Positions 46,711 through 64,000 of a stretch of DNA of 64,000 nucleotides are shown in pieces (position 1 is the stretch's first letter; each line of letters opens with the position of its first letter). Below the pieces are notes generated by a model. That model did no database searches. It was not told where the DNA came from and worked only from the letters and a program-made list of their open reading frames with translations. The translations under genes and the position numbers were made by a program. This DNA is from Epiperipatus broadwayi. Its lineage: Eukaryota; Onychophora; Udeonychophora; Euonychophora; Peripatidae. Where the stretch lies: contig JAQFVV010000204.1 in assembly GCA_028023455.1 (NCBI GenBank), forward strand, positions 885,501-949,500. The letters run 5' to 3'.

Positions 46711-46984
46711 GTACTTCTATTAAATTGGTATATATTTGTTTAAAATATTGTTACTGTATTAATTATTGTATTGTTTTGAATAATTATATATATTTTATTA
46801 TAATTGGAATACAGACATTGATTAATAATTTATATATATATATATATATATATGTTGTGCCCTTTTCTTTAGGTCAGAATAAACTTATTATATCAATTTA
46901 CTAGAAAAATTTAAATTTAGGATATGTTCTTTTGGTGTAATGATTGTATTATATTGACAATCTTTTTAAAACTTCAATTAAAGC

Positions 46985-47815
46985 AAGATAATGACATTTA
47001 ACCTTTTGACCACTGATTATGTTATTGGCCCAAGTGAGTTAAAAATCAAAACTTTTAATTGGCCAAGACAAAGTCAATTGTCAAAATATATTCACTTTTT
47101 AATATCATATTCACTTTAGATTCATTTGTAAAAAGTATATTAATAATTTGTCAGGTTATGAAAGTGAATGAAAGTTCTTTCAAAAATAAATTTCTATTTG
47201 TTTATTGTGGAAATATTTGATAGCGGCAAATTTAAAAAGGTGAATGTAATAACGAATTAAAAAGAGTTGCTGATGTAAATTTTTTTTTTCAGTTTTACAT
47301 TACGAAAAAGTAAATATTTTTTTTGCTAAAATCTTAAATATTTTTACTAAAATCTTAATTTTTTTTTTTTAAATAATTTTGGTTTTAGCATTATTTTACT
47401 TATATATTCATAATTTATCAAAAAATACTTTTATAATTGTCTAAAAACATTTATTTATCATTTTCGAATTGAAAATCTTAGTGTTTTTTTTTGATTAGCC
47501 AGTTTCTTTGTCCTTGCCAGCCAATCAAAATGTCTTTGATGGCTGAGAGCCAATCACCGACAAGCTTTCTTCTTTGTTTAGCTTCACAGGCACTTTTATT
47601 GATTTTTTACTTGTAAAATAATTCAAGAGAGAGCAGCATCTTACAGAACTTTTAAAAATCTAACTAATGACTATAAAATGGCTATCCTAGCATTAAAAAT
47701 AACGGAATTAGAGTGACATCAATCATCAACACAAGGTCTCATAAGCATCAACAAAAAAGTTAATGCCTAAAATTGTGCTAAATAAATTTAAAACAGTTAA
47801 ATAAAAGTTAAATGT
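46985..47815 (+). other. Extra segment inside the diverged LTR-like unit
   Basis: Absent from the 4.3 kb copies. It contains two CCAAT motifs (GCCAGCCAATCAAAATG and GAGCCAATCACCGAC, 47516-47561) in a locally GC-richer patch. No inverted ends or gene found, so it may be an insertion or a region lost from the other copies. Confidence 0.4.
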
Positions 47816-48581
47816 ATTAATTGTATATGGTTGGGAAAGCTGGCCATAATAAATAATGTAGTAATAAATCTTTAAAGTATGTATTAAAAGTTGAATTTTA
47901 ATAGCTAAAACCTGTAATTAAATAAATATTATATTTTACAGTATAAATTATATTTAATAATTATATTTAATATTATATGTTTTAAAAGTAGTTTTTGTGG
48001 TAGGAAAATTTATATTTAATTTTATGATATCAAAATTATTATTCCAAAATTATATTATTATATTATTTCTTTAATATAATAATTGTTGCAATTAAATATT
48101 TAATATTTTAAGACAGAATTTGATACAATCTATCTCGGTTGTAAGTCATGTGACATGTATATAGTTATACATATATGCTTACTAGTGTTTGTGTTAACAA
48201 AGTTTCAAAAATTACTTTAAAAAATTACACTATAGAATTGAAGATATTTATTTATCTATCACAGGAGAAAATATTAAAATTAGTTGTCATAAAATGTTTA
48301 AATAGTTTTATAAAACGAATGTAGTTAGTAAAAATTAAATATTTTGTTTTAAAAAAAATAGATACATTAAAAATAAAAGGTGGAATAAATTGATAAAATA
48401 TTGTTTTTTAAAAGTCATTTTAAAATGTTTAGTTATTTTTAATAAAGTGTAAAAATTGATTTAAAATTAATATTTTAAGTAATATTTTTAAATAAGAATG
48501 AGTCATTATTTTATTTTTGATTTTAATTATGTAATATCAAAGTTATATGTAAATTAAGATGTCAGGTGAAAACATAATCCA

Positions 48582-48614
48582 CCAATTAAATGATGTATTT
48601 ATTTGGGTATAAAT
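48582..48614 (+). promoter_or_regulatory. CCAAT plus TATA box of the diverged LTR-like unit
   Basis: CCAAT at 48582-48586 and GGGTATAAAT with TATAAAT at 48608-48614. Spacing equals that in the other two copies (26 bases from CCAAT to TATA start), although the bases between differ. Confidence 0.5.
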
Positions 48615-51600
48615 ATCAATGCACATTTATTTTCAATGTGCATCTTTTTAAAACTTGTGCTTCTATTTAAAATTTTGTTTTCTATTTTTAAAAAATATGT
48701 TTCTGTAAATTTAATCAGCTTTAAATTAGTCAATTCAGTGCTATAATAGCTCTTTAATAATTTATTTGCAACTGAGAAGTATGTCAATTTAATTATTTTT
48801 GCAAAGAGAGTATTATAAACAAATTATAAAAATTATTATCTAAATTATGCAGTGCTAGAAAGCTAAATTCCCTGCCAGACTTTTGTCAAAACTTAATTAA
48901 ACATCTCATTAAAACATGGAAGTACCAGGAGGAAATACTAAATTATTTAAAAGGATTTTGAAAGTAAAAATTATACTTAGAATTATAATATTAGTAATTT
49001 TAATGGGAAGAATTATTTTATTCACTAAAATTATATATTAGACATTATGTGGAGAACTGAACAGGAAGGCTAATTGGAACTTTAAATTAGCTATGCATTT
49101 TTTTTGGAAAGATAGTTGTATTAGAAACTGAAAAAATAATACGATAAAACTTTTTAAAAAAATCTTTCAATAAGAGGAAAGTAAAAATATGTTAAGATAA
49201 AAATGCAAAAATGTTTATCTTTTTGAAGAACATTGTTAATAATTTTAAAACTGTCATAAACTAATGGCTAAATGGAGATAGTTACTAAAAAATGTATGTA
49301 ATAAGTCTATACTATTTTAAAAGACTACATGCATTATTATAATAATTTTGGAAAAAAACAATAATTGGAATAATAATGGAAAATAAATATACTTGGATTA
49401 GTAATGATAAATTATCCTGACAAATAAACCTTAGATATCATAAAATTATAGATAACAAGAAATTATTGAATTCATGGGAATATTTTTAAAAATGTGCAAA
49501 AATCGTATCCGGATATCCGAATTCACATCGCATGTCGAGGACAATACAAGCTGGCATAGGATCCTAAGGAAGGAAGTTTTGAAGTGTTATTTTTCAAATA
49601 TTATAAATTTAAATTATTTCAATATTCATTGTTCTGAATAATAGAGACAATGAACTATTATTTTACAAACTTTTTCAGAACAGATCAATAATTATTTTCA
49701 TCAATAATTTTAGATTTCTAGACGTAGACTTTTTTTTTTATCATTTATTTTAAACTTCATTCGTCATGTTTGGAAGGAGACTACAGAGCATGCATTTAAT
49801 TTTTGGGAAGAAGAATTTTTGCTTTCATTGTCAAGCATTTGAACAAAAAACATAGCAACAAGTGTTGGCAGTTTCAATCGCTCCTCAAGAGTTTTTAAAA
49901 AAACTTCAAGGAAATAAAACATTTTTTTTTATTTTTTGTTTGTGTAAAGAACATTCAACCTAAAAGTTATACATAAATATGTGTTTGATTCATTTTTAAT
50001 AATTAGAATAGTATTAATTATAGTCATTTTTAATAATTAGAATAGGATAGGTACATAAAGATTAATTATTCACTAATATTATTGTAGTTTTATAAAAAAT
50101 ATTTGGATAATTTTAAGTAAGTTAATATTTTAAGTATGATAGTATGAATGTATGTTATACTATGCAATGTTTATTTTAAATTGTGGACCAGAAGACATCA
50201 TATAAGTGGTTGACAAGTAGATATCACTTAGGTAATGGTTGTAGATATTGATATTTTATGATGTATTTTTCTTTTGTAGATTATCAACGAATTATAATGT
50301 TGAAGTATAAATATATGGGTTATGTTTGAATGCATTTATATACAAATAAAACTTATAAAGTTAGAATTTATTTATTATAAAGATATGCATACTTTTATTC
50401 CATATTACTGGTATAATATAACTTGATAATGAATGATTATATGATTCTTTTATAAAGAACTTTAGTATTTCTTAGATATTTAAAGTATGGATAATAGTCA
50501 TTTGTTCAAGAATATTTGATAGGAAAGTGAAATAACCTTTTTCTTGTTGATCAGTTGAGATCGTTATATTTACAGGTGAATTTTATTTGTTATTTTGACT
50601 TTGTTGTTAGTATCATTGTCAATGTAGATTGATAAATCTATAGAAAAATTTATACAAGGTAGTGACTTGGTAGTAATTTAAACATGAAACCAAAGAGGTG
50701 CTTTAATGTAGGATTTTGTTATGGGAACAGGAATAAACCTTATGATCTTATTAATTATGCAGGTACAGATAACAGAGCCCTGTAGCTTGTATATTTTCTG
50801 TGGGCAGTGTTTATTTTATATTAAATATTGATGTTCCAGAAAGCTGAAGTAATAGCTTTGACATCATTGTTTGTAATGGAGGTCATTAGACAGATAAGTC
50901 ATGCCTCTATTTTATTGATACACTATACCATGATGTCTATCTAATATATGTACTATTGAGTTGAGTCTCTAGTTTTTCCCTATATCTATGCATCTGTTTG
51001 CTATCATAATTTTTCAAGAGCATTACATCATACAGTATTGTATTTTTAAATGGAAATGATAGATAATTTAGAGTTTAAGGATTGCTATTTGAAATGAATA
51101 AGATAGGTTTGCTTACTTAGGAGGTTGACCAGAATAAATACAAATGGAATTAAGAATCAAACAGAATTAAACATAAAGAATCATAGAATATGTTCTATAT
51201 TTTATTTTTTGAAATAAAATAAATTTCATGAAAGTATGTAAATGATAAATGAAGTTGTTCTCGAATTTTGAATAACTTTAAGTATTCTAAAACTTATAGG
51301 TATTGCATATTTTTTTAATGGATAGTGTATTAAAACAAAACAGTATAAGATAAAGCAGAGCTATATTTCATAGTTATATTTAATGATTAAGAAATACATC
51401 AATACTTGCAGCTATTTCATATTAGATCAATACTAAGTAAGAGATATTGTGTATGACAAGTTGATTATCAATTGTGTCCACTCATTTTTGTTAATGAACC
51501 AAAATGAATATGTTTTTGTTTAACAGTAACAACATTACTATAAGAAAATATTTTAGTGATTGAAAATAAATTACGAGATACATATTCGAATTGTTATTTT

Positions 51601-52780
51601 TGTATTTTCTGTTTTATGCTTCATAACTAATGTATGTTTAAAGGAAGCATATCGAAATGATACTTAATGATAAATAATATTTAAAAGTTATGTAGGTTAA
51701 TTTTATCATTATTATTAAAATTATGATGAAGATGTAAATAGACAAATTATTTTAAACTGACTTAATTTTATATTTTATTTTATTAGTTTACTATGAGTAA
51801 CAAAAGTGCAACGGTGCAAGATTGATTTGAAAACTGTAAATATTGTAAATAGATTATTGTTTATTTTATTGTAATAAAATTTTGTTAAGCTTGTTTTTTC
51901 AAAATTTGTGTGTTAAGTTGATTTCTTTTCCACTCTGCAAACATTTTAATCACAGATGGTTTGAACCAAAACATAACTTTTGCACAGAAATAAATAAAAA
52001 ATATTATTTAAGAATTATAATGTTTTCTTAAGATTATTTATTTAAGAAATTACATTTACATTATCTTTATGGTCATAAGTTAATTATTATAATATTACAC
52101 AGAATTATAATGCTATCCATTGCCACACATATATTTTTCAGATTATGAGATACAAAAAGATTATGTTATATCATTTCTTTATTGCTATTATGGTTAATAA
52201 GAATTATAATGGGGGAAAGATAAGTAAGATTAAATTATACAATGAAGATTATTATTATTATTTATTGTTATTGTTATTAGTTAGGTGTGGTTGAATATGA
52301 TATTAAATCCCTTATCATGCTTTACTACAGTAATTTTGATTGACTTAAATTAGTTTAAGAACCTGAGATTTCTTTTAGGTAAATTATTTTAAATAAAAAG
52401 ATTAAGATTTATTTATTAATGTAATCTTAATAATTAGTTAATATTGAAGTCGTAAGAATGCTATAGATTTATTATTTGAGATAGTAATAGGGGGGATAGT
52501 GTTCTTATGCCATTGAGGTGGTATCCTGTGGGATATTAGCTCAATAAATTCTTTATTACCACTTGTATCTCACTTCCTAGTTAATGATTTAATAAATATT
52601 TATTTATTTATTTTATAAACCTAGCCATTATTATTATTTTTATTAATTTGAGCTAGTAGAATAATTAATAATAATGTAGAATATTTCTATTGTCAATTAT
52701 ATGCATTTTAGCCAAGCGTAATCATTATTTGAGCTAGACCCATTTTTATGATATATTATATTTCCAGAAGTGACGGTACA

Positions 52781-53147
52781 ATATATATATATATATATAT
52801 AATCTTTTTTTTTCTGCTTTCTATTCAGAAATGCTTGTAGAATCAACTACATTTTCATAATCTACAAATCTTTTCATAATAATAACTTATATTCAAACTT
52901 TCTCAATACTTCAATTAATTGAATTATTTTTTTCATTAAATTGTAAAATACTATTGTGTGTGTGTGTACTGTACGCACAGATAGTGAAGCTAATATATAT
53001 TATCGAAAGCAAATATAAAACACTATTTTAGCTAAGAGCTTTCAAGAGAGTTCTTGCTCTCATATTCATAGCTACTATCTTGTTAAAAATTACGTTGTTA
53101 AAATGAAAATTTATGCAAAATAATGCAAATTAGTTATAACTGCCATT
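52781..53147. other. (TA)n and AT-rich spacer
   Basis: Starts with a short (TA)n, contains (TG)6 near 52955, and holds no gene. Confidence 0.45.
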
Positions 53148-54960
53148 TTCAGAACAGGGCAAAGCAGACTTCTCTTCTATTAATGGACTTAGGATCGCTT
53201 GAATGTAATCTACTGTGCTAAAACTATGTTTAAATCCAGATTATTTTTCATTGATTAAAATCCATTTTGCTAAGATGAGTTATAATTTTTTATAGACTTT
53301 TTTTTTATATAAAACTGAAAAAAGTCCGATAGGTTTGTAATTTCTAATATCTTCTTTATCATCTTTTTTACATAATATCAATATTACTACAGCATTCTTC
53401 AAATCATCTGATACATCATTACCACTTAGACATTTAGTATTAATAATTATGCCAACATTTGTTTTATTTCTTCACTTGCTTCTTTTAAGATATTGATTAT
53501 TATTCCATAACTATCTAGAGCTTTACTCTTTTTCATAAATTTAATTGCACGTTTTATTTCTTCATTTAACATGCTAAGTAATTTAGAAGATGTGGTAATT
53601 AAAAGGGATAATTTTTCATACTCTTTATTACTATATAATTCTTTATAAAGTTCTTCTTACATTTCATGATGTCATATCTTTTTTGTAATTTATTGCAGAA
53701 ATAGGTATCATATTGGTACCAAAATGTTGTTTTACAAGTTTAGTATTTTTATTCTCTTCTATAATTTTCTTTGTTAATTCACAACTATATTTTCTTAGAT
53801 CGTTATTAACTCTTTTTTTTAACCATTTTGCAATACTCTAGATATTCAGTTTTTTTTTAGTAGATCATTTTTATAGTTTTTCATAATCTTTCTTTTTTTA
53901 TACATTGTTTTGTATTAATAGAAAACTGGTAAAGTGTTGGGTTTTTTAATACTAGCTATCTTTGCTAGAGTTTTTAATAGTCTATCAATTATCTTTCTAT
54001 TGATTTCATTCAAATATGAATCATCTTCCAAACAGAAAATATTTGTAAAACCATTTTAAAGTTCTAATTTAAATCCATTGGGTGTTTTTGGAGGTGTCAA
54101 GATGAATACTGTGTTTTTTTAAATAATTTTTGTCTTTAACTTTACATCGGCATGTTTTCTAGATCTCACTAATCAATGAAAAATATTGTGTTAATTATAT
54201 TAAAAACATTATAATCTTGAAATTTACATTGCCTGTTTGTCAAAGTGTAATATAATTCTTTTGTGTCTTTACTTATATATTTCTATGTCAATTTATTATT
54301 TTTCAATTCATAATATACACCTTTTCTTTTTTTGTTGTAAACTGCAAAAGTCTGTATTTTTTTTTATTATCATTATCATCAAATTTACTCACAAAACTTT
54401 CCCTTTTTAAGCATTTATCAAATCTAGCATTAAAGTTTTTCATGCCAATTTTAAAATGTTGTTTTAACTCTTTTGTACATCCATCTAAATATTTTCTATT
54501 TCTTCATCACAATAAGAACTTGTTGGGGATTAATCTCATCTGGTATCTTCCATTAAGTGGACTAACTAATCTTACCATTATGATGATATATCATCAATTT
54601 TCACAATGTTATTCTTTCAATTTGTATTTATAATGAATCTCACTTCACTTGTGTTTCCTATATTTATGCCTTTGTATTAAAATATATGCCAACTTTTAAA
54701 ATCAATTACCTTTTCTTCTTTTCTTCTATGTCCACAAAATCCAACAATTGTCTATTTAATATAAAACAGTTTTCCCCTAATCCATGTAATCTTCTTTCAT
54801 TTGAAAATGATTTGCAATTGATTGCTAAACATTTGTTCATCAATGGAATATCAACCTCTGCACACAAACAAATGATTTTTAGCATTCTCCAACTTCACTC
54901 ATTTGCCAATGACTTGATAGTAATTTACAACTTCCTTGTAATAAACACTATAATGTAATT
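53148..54960 (-). pseudogene. Decayed LINE: RT N-terminal half and upstream remnants
   Basis: On the minus strand the best-preserved part (about 53620-53148) reads LNEEIKRAIKFMKKSKALDS, YGIIINILKEASEEIKQM, then SDDLKNAVVILI, KKDDKEDIRNYKPIGLFSVL, and SGFKHSFSTVDYIQAILSPL. These are the fingers region of a non-LTR retrotransposon RT. The catalytic palm motifs would lie beyond 53148 and are missing. Upstream, toward 54960, the sequence is weakly protein-like and may be endonuclease, but I cannot assign motifs. Many stops and shifts make it dead. It could be the same LINE family as the tail at 11.7-12.2 kb; the pieces do not overlap, so this is untested. Confidence 0.7.
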
Positions 54961-55306
54961 CTGTCTGCTATAATTGTAAATATCTATTTTTTAAAAAAAA
55001 TGTACTCGCACACACACCTTCATTCTGCCTTCAAAAAAATAAACTGATATTTCAGTTAAGAACTATCAGACAACTGAGGATAAAACCCACAATATTTCAT
55101 GATCTTAGAGATAAAAATTCAAAACTCATCATGCTGGCAGATGTCTGTTTATAAGCAGCCCAAACATGTCCATATACTATATGAGTAATCATATGGCAGT
55201 GACATCTGCAATGACAATAATGTAAAAAGGTAGTATTAAGAATTTTTTCAAGGTTTCAATGAGTAATTAAAGAGTCTCCTTTTTAACAGAAAATTCATTT
55301 CTGCAG

Positions 55307-55308
<2 letters not shown>

Positions 55309-55351
<43 letters not shown>

Positions 55352-55400
55352 TGTAATAATGTATATATATATATATATATATATATAAGTGTAATAATGT
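55309..55400 (+). repeat. Duplicated (TA)n-AAGTGTAATAATG unit
   Basis: A (TA)n run followed by AAGTGTAATAATG occurs twice in tandem. Confidence 0.85.
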
Positions 55401-55429
55401 TCAAGGCTAAATAGGTTTATAAGTAATTT

Positions 55430-55580
55430 TTGAAAGCCAATCATCACTTAGACAATCCCAATGCCAATATTAATTAACAATCTCAAGTTATTTTTAAAAG
55501 GAGATTGCCTTGACAACAGTTTGAGATTGTTGATTGTTATTGATATTAAAATTGTCTAAGTGTTGACTGATTTTTAATAA
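55430..55580. mobile_element. Hairpin MITE
   Basis: Arms around GCCAATCATCACTTAGACAA, AATATTAATTAACAATCTCAA and TTGAGATTGTTGATTGTTAT, ATTGTCTAAGTGTTGACTGA pair imperfectly around about 55497. It lies next to a (TA)n tract and is non-coding. Confidence 0.58.
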
Positions 55581-61397
<5,817 letters not shown>

Positions 61398-61998
61398 GGT
61401 ACTGTTTAATTAGCAACTGTACATTGCTTGGTGGCACTGATTCTGTCGAGAAACATATTGATATAATGTTCCCATGCCTGCTGTGACTTTTAAAAATTTA
61501 TGTTATAGTAAATTATCTTCAATGACTTAAAAAGCAGACTTTTTTATAGTAATTAAGCAGAGTTGAATTTTTTTAAAATAATAATACGCCAAATGTCTTC
61601 AAAAAAATGGACTTTTTTAAACTGGAATTAATCAGAGTCAGCTTTCTTTTTTCTTTGTTTGCTTTCACCTTTTTGTCTTTGTTTATCTTTTTATCACAGA
61701 CTGGGGTATTTTTGTTTTTGGTCAATTTTTTTTTTTTTTTTAAAAAATAATGTCAACAAATTTTTTGCTGTCTGTTCTTTATGCCAACTTACTTTCCCCA
61801 CCCCCTTACCTTCAACATTGATATTCTGGTTGAAATATTAAATTAAAGCTGTGAAGAAAAACAAAAAGAACAACAACTTGGAATTTATTGACTTACAAAT
61901 TAATAAAAGGTTCAGCCATGTAAGCAGAATTATTCTGTGTTTTTTCACAGAATCAGCACCACCAAGCAATGTATAATGGCTAATTAAACAGTACCGTT
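61398..61998. mobile_element. 0.6 kb element with inverted ends of about 60 bp
   Basis: The left end TTTGGTACTGTTTAATTAGC continues through TACATTGCTTGGTGG, CACTGATTCTGT; the right end (about 61937-61998) is its complement (ACAGAATCAGCACCACCAAG, CAATGTATAATGGCTAATTAA, ACAGTACC). The interior is non-coding; the plus frame 61659-61841 is pyrimidine-rich and unrecognised. It is a non-autonomous DNA transposon or MITE. Confidence 0.68.
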
Positions 61999-63159
61999 AA
62001 TTTTGTATTTATTATCTTATATTAATCTAACTTAATTATATAACATGTACATATAATTATATTTATAATATATGCATTCAACTGATCATAGTTTATTCAA
62101 AGTTTAAAGTAATTTTAAAAGCAAAGTAATAAAAGATACAATATTACATCATTATTGGACAAGAATTTAAATAAACAAAGTATATAAGTAAATTGTTAGT
62201 ATTAAAATATTTATGGATGATTAAGGTAAATAATTAGCCTATTATTATTGAGAGTTATATTACATAGAAATGAAATAATTATGATAATGTTATAATCAGG
62301 AATTTTGATTTTTTTATCCCAATTTATTGATATAATATTTTTATATTTTCTATATTTAATAAATATTGGTTACATTGTTAACTAATTGATGATATATTTT
62401 ATTCAGAGGTATAGGGAATTATTTCCAAATATAAATAAGAATCAAAAAAAATATTTGTTAAATTAAGAGTTCATGCAAATATGATTTAGTAATAGATTTT
62501 AAAAAAGAATTTATGGTTTTATGCAGTCTTACTGAAAAGTAGAATGTTATAATGAGAAAAGAGAATATATATACAATGATATAATTTTTTGGAAAGTTTA
62601 AAAATTCATTGGATTACTGATATTAAAACAACATATTCATGAAGTTTTTATAAATTAAAAAATGATAAAAATGGGGAATGAATCTTATTCTTGATTTCCA
62701 CTTACTCTTTAATAATAATAGTTTTATAAAGCACAGTCGATATTGAAATAAATGAGAGAGTGCAAATCTCTCACGCGCTTATGACTACAACCAGCCAATC
62801 AAATCTTAAGCACTGGGACAGAGAATTTTAATAAGAAAAGAGTGGTTCCACTCTCTTCTTTAGTTGTCTTAATATATATCCAAGCCAGTCCAAAGTACTT
62901 ATATTTGAAAGCATGAATCTTAAATATCATCACACTTAATTATCTGAAATCAAATTATAAACATACAGCGTGAAATCTTTCAATTTACTACGCCATAGTT
63001 TTTTTGATGTTATAAAATAATGATGTTCAACTGAATGATAATGAAAACAAGTTATTTGAAATGAGAATGTGTTTCAAATTCAGTTAAAACCTTATAATCT
63101 TAATCATATTGAATTTTCATATCTTTCTTCATCCCTACAATACTGGAAGAGTAGGGTGC

Positions 63160-63164
<5 letters not shown>
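61999..63164. other. AT-rich spacer with a small GC-richer patch
   Basis: At about 62750-62850 GAGAGAGTGCAAATCTCTC forms a small hairpin and is followed by CAGCCAATCAAATC and a second hairpin (AGAGTGGTTCCACTCT). The CCAAT motif recalls the LTR-like promoters, but no TATA box follows at the same spacing. No gene seen. Confidence 0.4.

Positions 63165-63246
<82 letters not shown>
63165..63246. repeat. (TA)n microsatellite, about 82 bp
   Basis: Uninterrupted (TA)n. Confidence 0.97.
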
Positions 63247-63249
<3 letters not shown>

Positions 63250-64000
63250 AATGTTAAAGTGAACATTTTCAGAGGCAACAAATACAAAAAAATATGTTTT
63301 TCATGTTCATTCATGTATTACTATTGCAATGACATTTTAGATAGATAAACTTCTATCAATTGGGTAAAGAATATTATTTTTTTAAAAACAACTATTCGAA
63401 ATGCATTCCATGCAACAATGCATAGAACAAGACTAAAAGTTCATACAATAAAAATTGTTAAAATATGAAAGTGGACAATAACAATAAATGAATAATCAGA
63501 TATAAAATTAGCAGATATTTGATTAATAGGCTCTAAAAAATTCTAATAGTAGATAATTTAAATATATCATCCCATTTGTCATAATATATAGTAACACTAG
63601 CAAGATATATGTTATAAAACTCACATATATATGCATTACATATTTTATAATTTAAAAATAAATGATCAGATTTATTAAAAAAGAATAGTTAAAGAAATAA
63701 TTAATTAAGAAGTAGATTTTAAAATGTAATTTTGTAAAATAAAAACATTACCTTATATTGTTCTTTTAAAATAGAATAAAACTAGTTATTAAAAATGGAT
63801 GGAGAAAAGAATCGAGAAATAGAGATTTAAAACTCACTCTCCTTTTTAAAAATTAAAAGAAATTAAAAAAATAAAATGTCTAAAAATAAATCTTAGGAAA
63901 AATCTAAAATAAAAAAAAGATTAATTAATTAGTGAACATAAACTTTTGAAATGCCAATAAGATTCTTGGGTGATAATGAAATTTATAATTATATTAATTG
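63247..64000. other. AT-rich sequence, no gene seen
   Basis: No frame or repeat recognised up to the window edge. Confidence 0.5.

Larger units (their letters stand above)
42212..46830. mobile_element. Penelope-like element D: intact copy plus head-to-head truncated copy
   Basis: The minus copy is complete: a 5' segment from about 44936 down to 44527, an intact gene, and a 3' tail to 42212. The plus copy starts abruptly at 44938 inside the gene and runs to about 46830. Over the shared 1.9 kb the arms are almost identical. About 65 bp of 3' tail (AATTATTCAAAACAATACAA...) is repeated at 44880-44936 in the same orientation as the minus copy's 3' end, so the 5' end carries a copy of the terminal sequence, the pseudo-LTR layout known from PLEs. 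The plus tail runs some 40 bp further, into sequence also present in that 5' segment. Confidence 0.85.
46856..52780 (+). mobile_element. Giant LTR-like unit, diverged member (5.9 kb)
   Basis: Starts TGTGCCCTTTTC and ends GACGGTACA, matching the ends of the 4.3 kb units, with (TA)n outside both edges. Shared internal blocks in the same order include GTATATGGTTGGGAAA.CTGG near the start, the CCAAT/TATA pair, ATTAAATCCCTTATCAT and TCTTATGCCATTGA near the end. It is about 1.6 kb longer; some 830 bp (about 46985-47815) between the first blocks have no counterpart. No protein of recognisable type is encoded. It begins a few bases after PLE-D ends. Confidence 0.55.

Noticed and set aside
47505-47570. 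Host gene promoter at the doubled CCAAT motifs
   Set aside because: No coding region follows, and the motifs lie inside the LTR-like unit, so they more likely belong to the element.

Overview
The window is extremely AT-rich eukaryotic DNA with no convincing host gene. I found no long open frame outside transposable elements, no exon series and no intact RNA gene. The mix of Penelope-like elements (PLEs), a LINE of the type common in invertebrates, tRNA-derived SINEs, miniature foldback elements and many (TA)n tracts suggests an invertebrate animal. The species cannot be told from this sequence.

Layout. 0.6-1.0 kb: two hairpin elements. 1.1-2.8 kb: an inverted pair of decayed PLE 3' halves. 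4.8-9.1 kb: a giant (4.3 kb) LTR-like unit with its own CCAAT and TATA boxes; a near-identical inverted copy lies at 31.2-35.5 kb and a diverged 5.9 kb relative at 46.9-52.8 kb. 9.3-11.5 kb: a non-coding element with inverted ends and internal repeats. 11.7-12.2 kb: a LINE 3' end. 12.8-15.0 and 22.4-24.7 kb: two direct copies of an unknown 2.1-2.3 kb repeat. 15.9-16.2 kb: a near-perfect 276 bp foldback. 24.7-26.2 kb: two more inverted PLE remnants and a hairpin. 27.8-28.6 kb: a palindrome with a hammerhead-like core. 29.4-30.4 and 41.3-41.7 kb: inverted pairs of one tRNA-derived SINE-like family. 37.4-38.6 kb: a non-coding element with inverted ends. 39.7-39.9 kb: a tRNA-derived retroposon with a 14 bp target duplication. 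42.2-46.8 kb: the best-preserved element, a PLE with an intact 716-codon RT plus GIY-YIG gene joined head-to-head to a nearly identical 5'-truncated copy. 53.1-55.0 kb: a decayed LINE. 55.4, 61.4 kb: further inverted-repeat elements. The rest is simple AT-rich sequence and microsatellites.

Two themes tie the window together. First, nearly every element is arranged as a head-to-head inverted dimer or foldback and abuts a (TA)n tract. Second, the untranslated ends of several PLEs and neighbouring palindromes carry a hairpin followed directly by GAAA and preceded by a CTGANGA-like heptamer, which resembles the hammerhead ribozyme reported from PLE terminal repeats. The PLE at 42-47 kb looks recent because its two arms are nearly identical and its frame is open. 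The other PLEs are broken.
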